From: Pleurostoma richardsiae
Lineage: Eukaryota > Ascomycota > Sordariomycetes > Calosphaeriales > Pleurostomataceae
Assembly: GCA_030052745.1 (NCBI GenBank)
Contig: JANBVO010000006.1
Location: 1 to 64,000 of the forward strand
Length of the DNA stretch: 64,000 nucleotides
Direction of reading: 5' to 3'
Positions 1 to 11,100 of this stretch are shown here, in pieces. Position 1 is the stretch's first letter, and each line of letters opens with the position of its first letter. Both the position numbers and the translations under genes were made by a program. The notes below the pieces were generated by a model. It ran no database searches. It worked only from the letters and a program-made list of their open reading frames with translations, and was not told the DNA's origin.

Positions 1-4
1 GGGC

Positions 5-26
5 GGGGGGGGGGGGGGGGGGGGGG
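5..26. repeat. homopolymeric G run at window edge
   Basis: A run of 22 G residues lies at the very start, after GGGC. It may be the end of a contig or a sequencing artefact rather than biology. The rest of 27-310 is a pyrimidine-rich leader (many CTTC/CTCC words) before the first gene, with no further feature seen. Confidence 0.8.
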
Positions 27-310
27 AATGCTGCGGGTGCCGGGAGCTCTAACACTCAATCGAGGCACGAGCGCGAAGCTTGTGAAACAGCCTCTCAAAG
101 CTTCGTCTCCAAGCTCCTCCAAGCTTCCTCCTTCTCTTCTTCCAACGTCAGCACTCCGGCAGTGCATAAACACTACCGTGTAATCACGTACTAGAGCTTC
201 CAAAGGGGTGTGTATTACAGCTCTTGAAGAGCTTATTTCCCTTCACTTGCTCTCCCAGCCGGTTTCCAATTCTCCACGACCTTCTTCACAAGCTCCAGCT
301 TCCATCCAAA

Positions 311-1380
311 ATGGCGCCCCTCGTCCCACGCATGCATCTCTTCGAGATTGACGACCAGCCATGGTGAGTACACATACAGTCCCATCACAGAATAGACTGT
401 ACAACTGCTGACCCAACAGGTTCCACCCCTGGTTCCGCGGCCGCGTTCAAGCCGCCCTCACCCAGGCCTGGTGCTTCAAGCTGCCCCTCCTGCAGTCCAG
501 CTCCGCCGCCGCCCTGGCCTCGCGCATCCTCGCCCGCGAGCTGGGCTCCTCCGTGGCCGACTACGTCGTCATCGACTTCTGCGCCGGCGGCGGCGGGCCC
601 ACGCCCAGCATCGAGGCCCACCTCAACAGCCAGATCGGCGCCGTCTCTCCCTCCTCCCCCACCACCACCTCCACCACCACCACCACCAGCAACGGGCAGC
701 AGCACAACGGCGCCGTCAACGGCAACGGCGCCCCGCCCGAGCCCGTCCGCTTCGTCCTGACCGACCTGCACCCGCACGTCGACGACTGGGCCAAGGCCGC
801 CGCCGCCTCCCCCAACATCAGCTACGAGCCCCTGCCCGTCGACGCCTCCGCCGCCCCCCCGGCCCTCATCGCCCGGTACAAGAAGGCCTCCTCCACCTCC
901 TCCCCACCCGGCTCCGGCCCCGGGGCGCACCCGCCGTCCAAGGAGAAGAAGCTCCTCCGGCTCTTCAACCTGGCCTTCCACCACTTCCCCGACCCGCTCG
1001 CGCGCTCCATCCTCCGCGACACCGTGCGCACCTCGGACGCCTTCGCGGTCATGGAGCTGCAGGGCCGGGACGCCGCCTCGGCGCTGACGACGCTGGTCTT
1101 CGGGCTGGGGATAATGCTGACGGCGCCGTGGTACGCGTGGCGCTGGCGCAGCCCCATGACGCTCTTCTGGGCGTGGGTCCTGCCGGTCCTGCCGTTCGTG
1201 CTGGTCTTCGACGGGTTCGTCAGCGCGCTGCGCACGCGCACGGCCGACGAGGTGGAGGCCCTGCTGCGGACGTGCGGCGCCGAGGGCGCCGAGGAGTGGG
1301 AGGTCAGGAGCGGGAGCGAGAGGCACCTGTGGCCGTGCGGGTATGTCAACTGGGTTATCGGGGTGAAGAAGCAGCGGTAG
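311..1380 (+). CDS. methyltransferase-like protein with two C-terminal membrane segments
   Basis: Two exons, 311-363 and 420-1380, are joined across a 56-nt GTGAGT...CAG intron that splits a Trp codon, giving 337 residues. The start ATG follows AAA and lies 53 nt before the donor. Residues around 62-75 read VIDFCAGGGGPTP, which resembles motif I (the SAM-binding glycine loop) of class I methyltransferases. LTDLHPHVDDW follows, with an acidic residue where motif II is expected, and FNLAFHHFPDP resembles a motif IV region. A low-complexity Thr/Ser insert (HLNS then a TTTSTTTTT stretch) lies between them. Near the C-terminus two hydrophobic stretches, around LVFGLGIMLTAPWYAW and LFWAWVLPVLPFVLVF, look like membrane helices. 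I infer a membrane-bound SAM-dependent enzyme of unknown substrate. Membrane attachment and catalysis are both unproven. It is convergent with the next gene. Confidence 0.85.
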
Positions 1381-2112
1381 TGAGGAGGGAATAATCGTGG
1401 TAGTGGTCGTGGTGATCATGAGACGGGATACGATCGGAGAAAATGCAGGGCATTTAACAAGACACTTGGTTTACAAATCACTAGCAGCAATGCGACAAAA
1501 CACAAGGTTAACTAATCCAGTCTTATTTGGAAGTGCTATATATCATCTCCCCCATCATAATTGCCAAGCTAAGCTACAGCATTCCCATGTCCGGCGTAAC
1601 TCGCGCGGAGCGCATGTGCTCGTTGCGTCGCCCACATTGAGGAAACCCTTCTTCCTCCCAACGTTTTCGTCATAGCCGTTATCTGAAACAGATTCGTTCT
1701 TGTGTTGCGCCGGGCGCGTGTGCCCATTGCTCAAAGAATGCGTTCATAATCCCTTTTTGTTTTGCCCCGAGGTGACAGCCGCGCGGACCGCGTGTGATCG
1801 TTGCTTTGTGGCCTGCCCCCGTCGGTTGGGTATTGTATCCCGTCATGCAAAAGATGATGCTTGTCCAGAGATGTTCGCGCCGATCGCGTGTGATCATTGC
1901 GTCCCTTGTCGTCTGCTGATAGTTTGTTCCGCTCTAAAAACCCAATACGAAGATGTACTCTGTATGCCCGAGAGCGGGTCCCGAATTGTTCCTCCGGTCG
2001 AGGATCATTGATGTGAGAAAGCGAAAGGATTGTGGAAGGGGAACCTCGATGCGAGGTCCATTAGGAAAATGCAAGTGAAGACGGGAATGTTCGGTGCTCT
2101 GGAGCAGCGCAT
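1381..2112. other. convergent intergenic region
   Basis: Shared 3' flank of the methyltransferase-like gene and PEP carboxykinase. No coding region is convincing. It holds a degenerate four-copy motif, listed separately. Confidence 0.6.
1602..1900. repeat. degenerate spaced repeat, four copies
   Basis: A roughly 25-nt motif of the form GCGCGGANCGCGTGTGATC followed by RTTGC appears four times in the same orientation, at about 1602-1627, 1706-1730, 1781-1804 and 1876-1900, spaced about 75-105 nt apart. Copies 3 and 4 are closest (both contain CGCGTGTGATCRTTGC); copies 1 and 2 are more diverged. Sequence between copies is poorly conserved. Confidence 0.55.
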
Positions 2113-4879
2113 CTAAACGCTCGGGCCAGCCTTGATGACGTCCTCAGTCGCCTCAGACTCGTACTTCTTGAAGTTCTCGATGAAGAGCTTGCCGAGCTTC
2201 GTGACCTCGTTGCCGAAGCTGTCGGCACCGGCGGTCCAGGCAGCCTTGGGGTTGAGGAGCTCCGAGGGGACGCCGGGGCAGGACTTGGGCACCTGCAGGT
2301 TGAAGACGTCGTAGTTCTCGAACTCGACCTTGGCAAGCTCGCCGGAGTGGATGGCGTCGAGGATGGCGCGCGTGTACTTGAGCGGGCAACGCTTGCCGCC
2401 CTGGGCGAAACCAGCACCGACCCAGCCGGTGTTGAGGAGCCAGGCGTTGGCCTGGTGCTGCTCGATCTTATCGGCCAGCATCTTGGCATAGCGCATCGGG
2501 TGCAGCGCCAGGAAGGGCTGGGCGAAGCAGGAGCTGAAGGTGGCCTGGGGCTCAAGGACGCCGTCCTCAGTGCCGGCCATCTTGGAGGTGTAGCCGGAGA
2601 TGAAGTGGAACATGGTCTGCGAGCGGTCGAGCTTGGAGATGGGAGGCAGGACGCCGCGAGCATCGCAGGTCAGCAGGATGATGTTGCTGGGGTGGCTGTC
2701 CGACAAGCAGGGGATCTTGGCGTTCTGGATGTACTCGATCGGGTACGCGCAGCGAGTGTTCTCGGTGAGCGTGGCGTCATCATAGTCGACAATGCGGGTC
2801 TCGGGGTCGAAGACGACGTTCTCCAGAACCGAGCCGAAGCGGATGGCCTGGAAAATATCGGGCTCCTTCTCAGCGGACAGGCCGATGCACTTAGCGTAGC
2901 ACTGCATCTAATGTTAGCATCTTGATAATAAGTGAGTAGTGACCAGAACCAGACTTACACCACCCTCGATGTTGAAGACACCACGGTCGCTCCAGCAGTG
3001 CTCGTCGTCGCCAATCAGCAGGCGGTTGGGGTCGGCAGACAGCGTGGTCTTGCCAGTGCCGGACAGGCCGAAGAACAGCGTGACGTCGCCCTTCTTGCCC
3101 TCGTTCGCCGAGGAGTGAAGGGTGAGCACATTGTGCTTGATTGGCATCTCGTAGAACAGAACGGTGAAGACGCCCTTCTTCATCTCGCCGGCGTACTCGG
3201 TGCCGAGGATGACCATCTCCTTCTCGGCGAAGTTGATCGCGACGGACGTGCCGGAGGTCATGCCATCGGTGTATCGGTTGGCGGGGAAAGAGCCGGCATT
3301 GTAGATAGTGTAGTCGGGGTGGAAGTTCTCCAGCTCCTCACGGGTGGGCCGGATCAGCATGTTGCGCATGAACAGAGCGTGGTAGGCGCGGGCGCAGACC
3401 ACGCGGACCCGGATCCGGTACTTCTCGTCCCAGCCGGCGAATCCATCGACGACGTAGATGCGGGTTCGGGTGTTGAGGTAGTCGACAGCTCGCTCGCGGT
3501 TGATCTTCCAGACCTATTTGAGATCACGTGTTAGTCGCGTGTCAAATCCTGCCGTGCTCGCTGAGTCTCCCGGGGAGGAGGAGTTGGAGGCATATGAAAA
3601 TGCGGGGGCGGCTATTAGTTCGGCTGTAGGGGTCACAAGCGGGGGTGGGCGCATAACCGGGACCCGGGGTTGCAGCTATGACGACACGGAACCGGGGTCA
3701 CACAGAGGTGCCATCAATTGACAGAGTTTGCAGCGATTCGCAAATCATCGCGCCACCGTCGAGAGAAGAGCTAATTTTCGGGTGATGTCGTCGCATGACG
3801 TCGAGAATTGAGCAAACTGCAAGTTGCCGGCAGTTGTCCATTCGTATCGCAATCGGTGACCAGCGGGGGAGGGGTCGCGTGACCAGGTCCGGGAAGAATG
3901 GAGGCGGACAGGACAACAGATGTATGACAAGGTGATAATGGCGAGGCCAGAAATGCAGATGAACGAGCAGAAAACGACGATGTCCTTACCTCTGGAGACA
4001 TGGGCTTGTTGACGGGGCCCCACCTGTTACCGTATTAGTATCGTGGAATCCGTGACAGCAGAGACGGAAGTTCGCATACCAGATGTCATTCTCCGAGCCG
4101 GCTTCCTTGACAACTCGCTTGTCCAAGGGAGACCGGCCAGTCTTCGCACCGGAGTAGGCGGTCAATGCGCCGCTTGAGGAGATGGCAGAGCCAGGCTCAT
4201 AAACCTAGAAACAGTCAGTCAATGCCCGATCGGGTCACGGCGACGTCGTCCTTGAGGCCCATATGGCACGTACCAGGGCATCTTCGTAGAGAGCAGCAAC
4301 AGAGGGGTTGTGGACCTGGTATGGCAATTAGCACGTTATTCCTCAGGGACAGGTTCGTTGATCCTGTCGAAGAGACACGGTCTCCGCGGAGCCGATGACA
4401 GGGACTTACAATGGCAACGCGGTGGTAGTCGATGTGGGCCTTCTCGTAGAGTTCCTCCTCTGGTCGAGGGTCAGCAACGATTTCCAACCTAGTCGAGACC
4501 GACAGCGACTGCTTTACAGGCTGGAGAATCCCGTCTCGTGCGGAAACATACCGAGCTCAGTGTGCTCCTCAAGGTGGGGCCTAGAAGCAGAACAGGTCAG
4601 AACCACGATCTCTCTGCGATTTTGAGACGGCATCGACTTACTGGACACCGCCGGGGTGAAGGCCGGTCTTGTTGACGGAGTTGACAATCACTAGAACGCC
4701 GTGTTAGTGCCAATAAACGAGATAGAGGGGCAATATGGGGGGGATTTCGCTGTAAACTGGGGAGAAAACGAACTTTTGCGGAGATCTGCTTGGGTTCCGG
4801 AGGAGAGAATTTGGGATCTGGGTCCTTTGACGAAGGGATCGATGTAGGGGGAAGAGGTTCTCGCAACGGGGTCGGCCAT
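2113..4879 (-). CDS. PCK1: phosphoenolpyruvate carboxykinase (ATP)
   Basis: ATP-dependent PEPCK, which makes PEP from oxaloacetate for gluconeogenesis in the cytosol. Nine exons (4774-4879, 4642-4690, 4552-4580, 4410-4459, 4274-4315, 4080-4204, 3990-4023, 2959-3513, 2113-2901) join in phase to 592 residues. Diagnostic motifs are [12 protein letters not shown] (substrate-binding Arg), the P-loop [14 protein letters not shown], the kinase-2 segment DDEHCWSD and the C-terminal [12 protein letters not shown]. The chosen ATG has a strong context (A at -3, G at +4). It adds about 35 residues before a second Met, created by splicing, which opens the family-like start [11 protein letters not shown] 476-nt intron (3514-3989) is much longer than its neighbours. 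Fungal orthologues (acu-6, acuF) are induced on acetate and repressed by glucose. Identity is near certain; the N-terminal extension is less so. Confidence 0.95.
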
Positions 4880-7800
4880 GGTTAATAAAGTTGTACGGCG
4901 TCTGGGCAGGTCGTGGTACCGGCGGGTGGAGAGCAGGGAGCAGTCGGGCTTGTGATAGCGGTTGTGGAGAAGAGGGTTCCACTCTGTCGTCGAGGGGGAG
5001 AAGCAGGCGGCGCTTGTGGGTGCTAACGCATCACGAAGCCAAGATAGCGTCCGAGGCCGAGGATACCTTATAAAGGAAGAGGTCCATGTGGAGCGGCGAC
5101 AGCGTGAGGGCGGCATTCAACTGGCTGAGCCGTGCGGCTGGAGGTGATTGGGTGCCGGGGCACGAATACAAACCGGAGCAGGGCACGATCAACCCTGCAA
5201 ACGATCGGGAGGCACGACGATGGCGAGGTCGCGGACGCATCGATTCTGCGACGGCTACCCGGACTAGCGCGCGACCGGGGAAAGGGTTCTGTGGCAGTGT
5301 TTGCTCGGGTGTTGCCAAGTTGGGCTGTTATCGTGCTGGGCCGGCCGCCGTGCGTGCGTTGGTGAGTGGTGACGAGCATCAATATTCGGGAGAAACTGGA
5401 GGAGCCGTGTGCGGTTTGCCTGCGAGCGGCAGCCCTTTGACCCGGCCATTTGCCGACAGCCCCCAATTTGGCCCCCTGGCCGGCCTTCCCGTTCCCGCGC
5501 TGCCTGCGGAGGACTGCACGGAGTACTCCAGAGCAGGTACCTGGCTGCCCTGGGTACCTGCGGAGCTTCCATCCACACTCAGACACTCAACCACCGTTCG
5601 TCTCCAGCTGGTCGGAATGCTTTGATATTGCCGACGTTTTCGGTCGTCAGCCAGTCAATCACCATGGTCTCTATCTGCCATCGGCAAGAAGGGCAGATAC
5701 GCAAGCCGAGGCCGGCATTATCTCGTGTGATATCCGTGATGACGCGCAGCTACATCCCTGATCCTCTCTGCAAGACCGCATGTCTGTTATCGAGAATATG
5801 CCACACCTTGGCTACCCATCCGTATGTACCTCGCTTCTTTCAGGAACAACCTGCATACATGCCTACCTACTGAGCTAGCAAGACTTTGATGAAAACGCTT
5901 CCTTTCCACATTGGGCACCGTGAAGAGGGCTGGCAGGCTGGATGCAGGCAACCGGACTGGGCCTGGGACGGCGGGTCCCCAAACTCCTAACGGAGAATGG
6001 GAAGCCCCAGAAATCCCACTTCGCTGAGGCGCCGTGGCATCCAGATCCCAATCTTCGAGCCCCCGGGCGCCATTCCAGGCCTAGCCGGCCAGACAGCCCA
6101 CAAGCACGCGCTGCACTAGCCCGCTCTCGTCGTCGTCGTTTTCGTGGCACAAAAATGTCCCGACACTCCTCCCTCCTCTCACCTTACCTAAGGTAACCAG
6201 ACGTCAGCCTACCCCGCATATTCGCAACAGTGAAAAACGGCCGACGGCGCTCTGCCTGGCTGTCTCTCCTGCCACTGCGCCGCCGCAGAAGCCGAATTTC
6301 GTGCGGAAAGTTGTATTACGGATCGCATAACGCTGCCCTGGCCGCTGGCCACTTTTGTCTGAAGGTAATTTCCCGGAATGGGCTCCTGAGGCGGCGACGA
6401 ACGCAGAGACACGCCGAAGACGACCCCGCCATGGATCTCAATAAATGGGGTAGGCGAATCTCACTTTCGGCCCCACCAGGTTTGTCCCGCCGTCATTGGC
6501 CCCTCAGCGGCCCTCGTTGGCCCTCGTTGGCACCCCGCGCCAGGCTTGCCAGAGCAGCTGTTCCGACTCTTCCCGATACCTGGCATTTTGCTGTGTCTTG
6601 GGGGCTCTTTGTTCTTCCTCCTTGCTGTATACGACGCCCAGGTGTGACTTTCCATGTGACGACGGTACGAAGACCGTAAGAGAAACGGCAGCAAGACAGT
6701 GGCTTGAACTGGCCGCGGTCACAGGTGAGCTTTGGCCGGTCACGCGAGCACGGCAGATTCTACTACGTACACCTACAGGATGGCAGACGCAGTGAAACAG
6801 GGCTGGTCACGACTGCAGTCAGGTGCGTGCTGTCCTCCCGTAGTTCTTGTCTCGGAGGAAATCATCGCCGCTGTGATTGGACCTCCACGCCAAGGCCTCT
6901 CTCCCCGACCAGGACCAGGTGGGAAAGTGTTCCCCCGCATCCTTGGGCCGCAGGGCCGCTACTACGGTACACACAGTAATGTACTGTAAACCCCCCACCG
7001 CCAGCCAAAAAGGCTTATCGGGAGCGTTCCGATTTCTTCCCTTTATCTGACATCACGGGCGATGATCTCCGTTGGGCCGGCACCTCGTCTCGGCTCCGTC
7101 TGCGGCAAACGGCAAAAACCCCCCCAATATTCCCCCCCGCGTTTCAGCTCGTGCCGACATTCACCGAGCCAGGGGACAAGTTGCCAAGCACACGCGTCAC
7201 GATAATGCAGGCTGCCCCCCCGGCGTGCCGTGATGATGATCAGATCTTATCGTCATGAAGATTTGACGAGTTCTAGACTTCCAAGACACCTTCACCCGGG
7301 AGGCCTCTGGTGTTGTGATTCCCCGGATTAGATCTCGACGGGACAGCTGTTGGCCATCCCCCGCGAGATCTCCCGACCGAGGACCTCGCCTCCCCTTTCG
7401 TATTCATGATGGGCGGCTATGCCGTGCATCTCGTGTGATTCGGGTCTAGAATCTGAAACATCTTTCGCCTCCATCGTTCTTTTTTTTACGTTTTGTCCGG
7501 CGGTTCCTCCCGTCCCTGTCGAAGTAGCCGGAGAGCCAAGGTCCGGGAAGCTTGCTCCGGTATTTCCTGATTCCCGCTCCCGGCAGAAGGAGAGAACCTC
7601 CGGGTTCCGGCGCACCGGATCGGGCGGTCACTCGCTTCCGCCGGCCGCCCCGTGGGCTGATGCCTGGAGTTCCCAAGCTCCCAAGCTCTCAAGCTCGGCT
7701 CATCTAGGTAGAAACACAAACATTACTGTATTGAGTGTATTCCCAGCCAGATCTCAAATTGGTAACACGCAGACCTACTCTATAGCTTCTAAGTGGTGCT

Positions 7801-8158
7801 TAAATCCGCTTGTATTTGTCTGTCAGTGCCTTTGCACGATTCGGGATATGCAGTTGCAAGTCAACAGCAAATAGGGCTTGGGATCTGTTTGTACTAGGCA
7901 TTAAGTTAGGTATGAATAACATGTGTACAAGAATAAACAGTCTCAAGATCAGCGCCGCCTCTCCATATCTCCAGGCGGCAGCCGAGATTGGATGTTAGAT
8001 ATACAACCATCAAAGCACAAAGACGACCAAAGCCTAATTCTATCAGACAGGCTGCTCCTCCCATGTGTGTCCCTGTCCATCCTAGAGGCCATCGCTGGCC
8101 ATGTATATCCCCCAAGACGCCGTGCCGAAAGATCCTTAACGGACTTTCCATTGTCACG
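4880..8158. other. long gene-free region, PEPCK promoter side
   Basis: About 3.3 kb between the PEPCK start and the 3' end of the IBtk-like gene. Overlapping short open frames exist on both strands, but none shows a recognisable family or consistent splice structure. A TTATAA box at 5069-5074 lies about 190 nt upstream of the PEPCK ATG. An inverted ACCTTACCTAAGGTAACC element lies at 6181-6198. No tRNA was seen. Confidence 0.5.
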
Positions 8159-11100
8159 TCACGTTGACTTCCCGCCGCCACCTCTCCCACCACCACGACC
8201 CTTGCCCCTCGGCCGCGCCGCCTCCGCCTCAGCAGAAGGTCGGGAACCCGCCGCCGCCTGGCTTCCAGCCTCAGCACCTCCTCTCCCGCCCTGCGCCACA
8301 GCAGCGCCGCCTCTCGCCTTCCCGCCTCTGCCCCTCCGGCCCCTGGAGGACGAAGACGCCTGCCCGCCTGCAGCGGCCTTGGCCCCCTTGTCCCTCTCCC
8401 GCGCGAGCCTAGCCGCCTCCTCCTCCTGCGCGCGCCTGCTCTCCGCGTCCCACCACTCCTGGAACGCCTGCTCCTGCTGGATCTCCTGCAGGCTGCGCTT
8501 GGCCACCGCCTCGCGGACGCTGTCCCGCTCGCGCTTCTGGTGCGAAATGATGTCGGCCAGGCCGAGGCCCGCCAGGGACGGCTCGGCCTTGGGCGCCGGC
8601 TTGATGTAGGACTTGGAGTGCGGGACCAGGGGCGTGGACGTGGAGGAGGTGGGTGTAGGAGCAGCGGGCCGGGCCGGCGGCCGGGAGCTGGCCATGGAGG
8701 GGCCGGTGGGTGTGTTGGGCGTCCTAGACTGGCCTGAGAACCGCGTGTCGGGCGAGGCTGTCCTCCGTGGAATCGACTTGGAGGACTCAGCGGCGACTAG
8801 CGGTTTGGACGCTGGGGTTGGCTTGGGCTGTGGTTGAGTGGCGTCTATGGCAGGTGTTTTTGGACCGACCTTCTTCCATGGCGGAGCAGCAGCGTCGCCC
8901 GATGACTCCTTCCACGCCGCCCTCGACGACAGGGCGGCCGCCGTCTCGGCTGCCTGTGCTGCTTGTAACTGTTGCTGCTTCTTGCGCTCTTTCTGCGACA
9001 TCTTCGGCACCTGTGGCTTTGCGGAACCATCCTTGGCCTTCTGAGCGGCTATTCCCGCTGACAGGGCGGAATGACTCGATGTACCCTCCGTTAGGACTTC
9101 GCGAAGGTCCAATTTCGCTGTTGGCAGAGCTGCCGAGCCCCAGGGCTTTCCGCTCTTTGCGAATTGCGTCGCTGGTGACCATGATGGTGACGCTGTGAGG
9201 ACGGGCTCGATATCTCTGGTGAGAGGTGGGCTGGACATTGCCAATGGGGATGCATCTGGGGCGGTCTTGCCTCTTACATCGCGCCACGGGCTCGATAGAG
9301 GCGGAAGCTCATCCAGCCCAGATCCTGCTGATCGAGGTTTCTGAGGCCGGATCGATGGACTGTCGGCGCCAGGCACAGCCTCCTCATCCATGTCAAAGAT
9401 AAGGTCAACCTGTGAGACCTTGGGTCGAAGATCGGGGCTAAAAGGTTCGTTTGTTGGCTTGGACTTTCTCCTGTTCCTATCAGGCGATGGTGTGGCCACT
9501 GTAGAGTCATCCAGGCTGCCATGTCGACCTTTGAACGAGGACGAGAGCTTCCTATCATCGTCCCTCCCAGCGGACTTATACGCCATCTCCCGTACCCTCC
9601 GCTGCCGTTCCTCGTCGATGTCTTGAGCCAGTTCCGGGTTTTGCTCATGAAGCAATAACTCGGCTCTTCCGCTCTTCGCGAACGGAAAGCGAGCCAGCTG
9701 GTTATCTCGAACTACCTCATCAAGCTCGAGGAGCAGGTCTTCATCGAGTTCATCAAGCAGATGGTTTTCGAGCATCGACTCTATCTGCAAGCAAATGTAC
9801 TCTAGACCAGCGTCCTTGAATTCAGTGACAGCACAAGGGCTGATTGCGTTTAGGAGGTGGGCAATATTGCGCGTGTTGACGAAGCGGCCAAGGACGTGCT
9901 GGCATATCTGCGAGAGCCTGTCTAGCATCAACTCGTTCGCAACACTGAGGACGTCCATGACCAGATCAGTGAAATCGTCAAGGCCCTCGGAGACCACGGA
10001 GTCGAAGAGATCCCCTCCAACATCGGCGTAGAGGAAACGCAGTACATATTTGAATGTCTCCGGCTCAATGTGCTTCAAATCAATCTTGACCTTCTTCTGA
10101 GCTTCCCGGCGACTTGCGAGCCACAATCCCCTCGAGCGGCCATTGAACAATCCCTCGAAGAAGGGGCAGCGCTGGCAGAGAAGACTGCTGTGCACAGTCA
10201 CTTCTGCCCCGTCGAGTTCAAGGATTGCGTCGCCATCTTCGAAGAAGTATCTGTCCCTTGTGGCAGCCTTCAGATCCGTGTCCAGGGATTTAATGGGATC
10301 AACTTGCATCCTGACAGAGGCTTCGAAGGCATTCATATCTAGTCTTGTCGCAACCTTCATCAACTCCGACCGAATTTGGCGGTATCTGTGCGCCAATGCA
10401 GGAGCCTGGCGACTGTAGTTCCACACGGGAACCACCTTGTCTTCGTACGCATAGAGTACCAAATTCAGTATTGAGAGGATGTCCAGGCCAGAGAAAGTCA
10501 ATACTGCCCTGCCGTCAACTTCCTCGATAGTAAAGAGCTCAGGCTGTTCAAAGCGCCCCTTTCGTCGGAATTCGGAGAAGGATCGTCGAAGAATGGGACT
10601 TCGCGCTGCGAGGATCCAGCCATGAATGGGTATTCTCAGCTCTGGAGAGCTCGAGGTGCAGATGGCGGCATCCAAGTCGTCATTTTGATAACTCCAGGTT
10701 GTCAAATGTCGCTCTAGATCCGACTCAAGATCGGGAGATCTGATGAGCTCGTATGCCACCGAACCGAGCCTAGTCTTAACAGCCTCCGGGTTCGGAAACC
10801 GAGGGACGTCATCTCGAGCCTTCTCAGGCTTGCTTTCGGGCTCCGAAGACTTGAAGCCTCTTAAAGGGTCTAGCGGAGCAATGTCATCCCACAGGCTCTG
10901 CTCGTCAATGCCAAGCTGTTCTCTCATCACCTCAGAATCCTTCCGCACCGCGGCAAATGCACCGAAAACCGAGCTGCGGACTGTTACAACCTTCGTGACA
11001 CTTGGTACGCGTTGGAACTTGAAGTCCTTTCTTTTGGCCTCCGAAGAGCCCGAGACATGCGAATCCTTTGCTTTTGCTCGCTTGACACGCCTCCAGACTG

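Noticed and set aside
385-1419. Long open frame antisense to the methyltransferase-like gene, Gly/Arg-rich
   Set aside because: It mirrors a GC-rich coding exon, has no family resemblance and ignores the clear intron on the plus strand.
5068-5625. Overlapping open frames on both strands upstream of PEPCK (up to 179 residues)
   Set aside because: They overlap each other, show no motif and lie in a promoter region; typical chance frames at high GC.
7570-7625. GGGTTCCGG word suggestive of a tRNA B-box
   Set aside because: No acceptor stem, D-arm or anticodon arm could be built around it.
8164-9198. Several plus-strand open frames under the 3' half of the IBtk-like gene
   Set aside because: Antisense shadows of the repetitive, GC-rich disordered tail.
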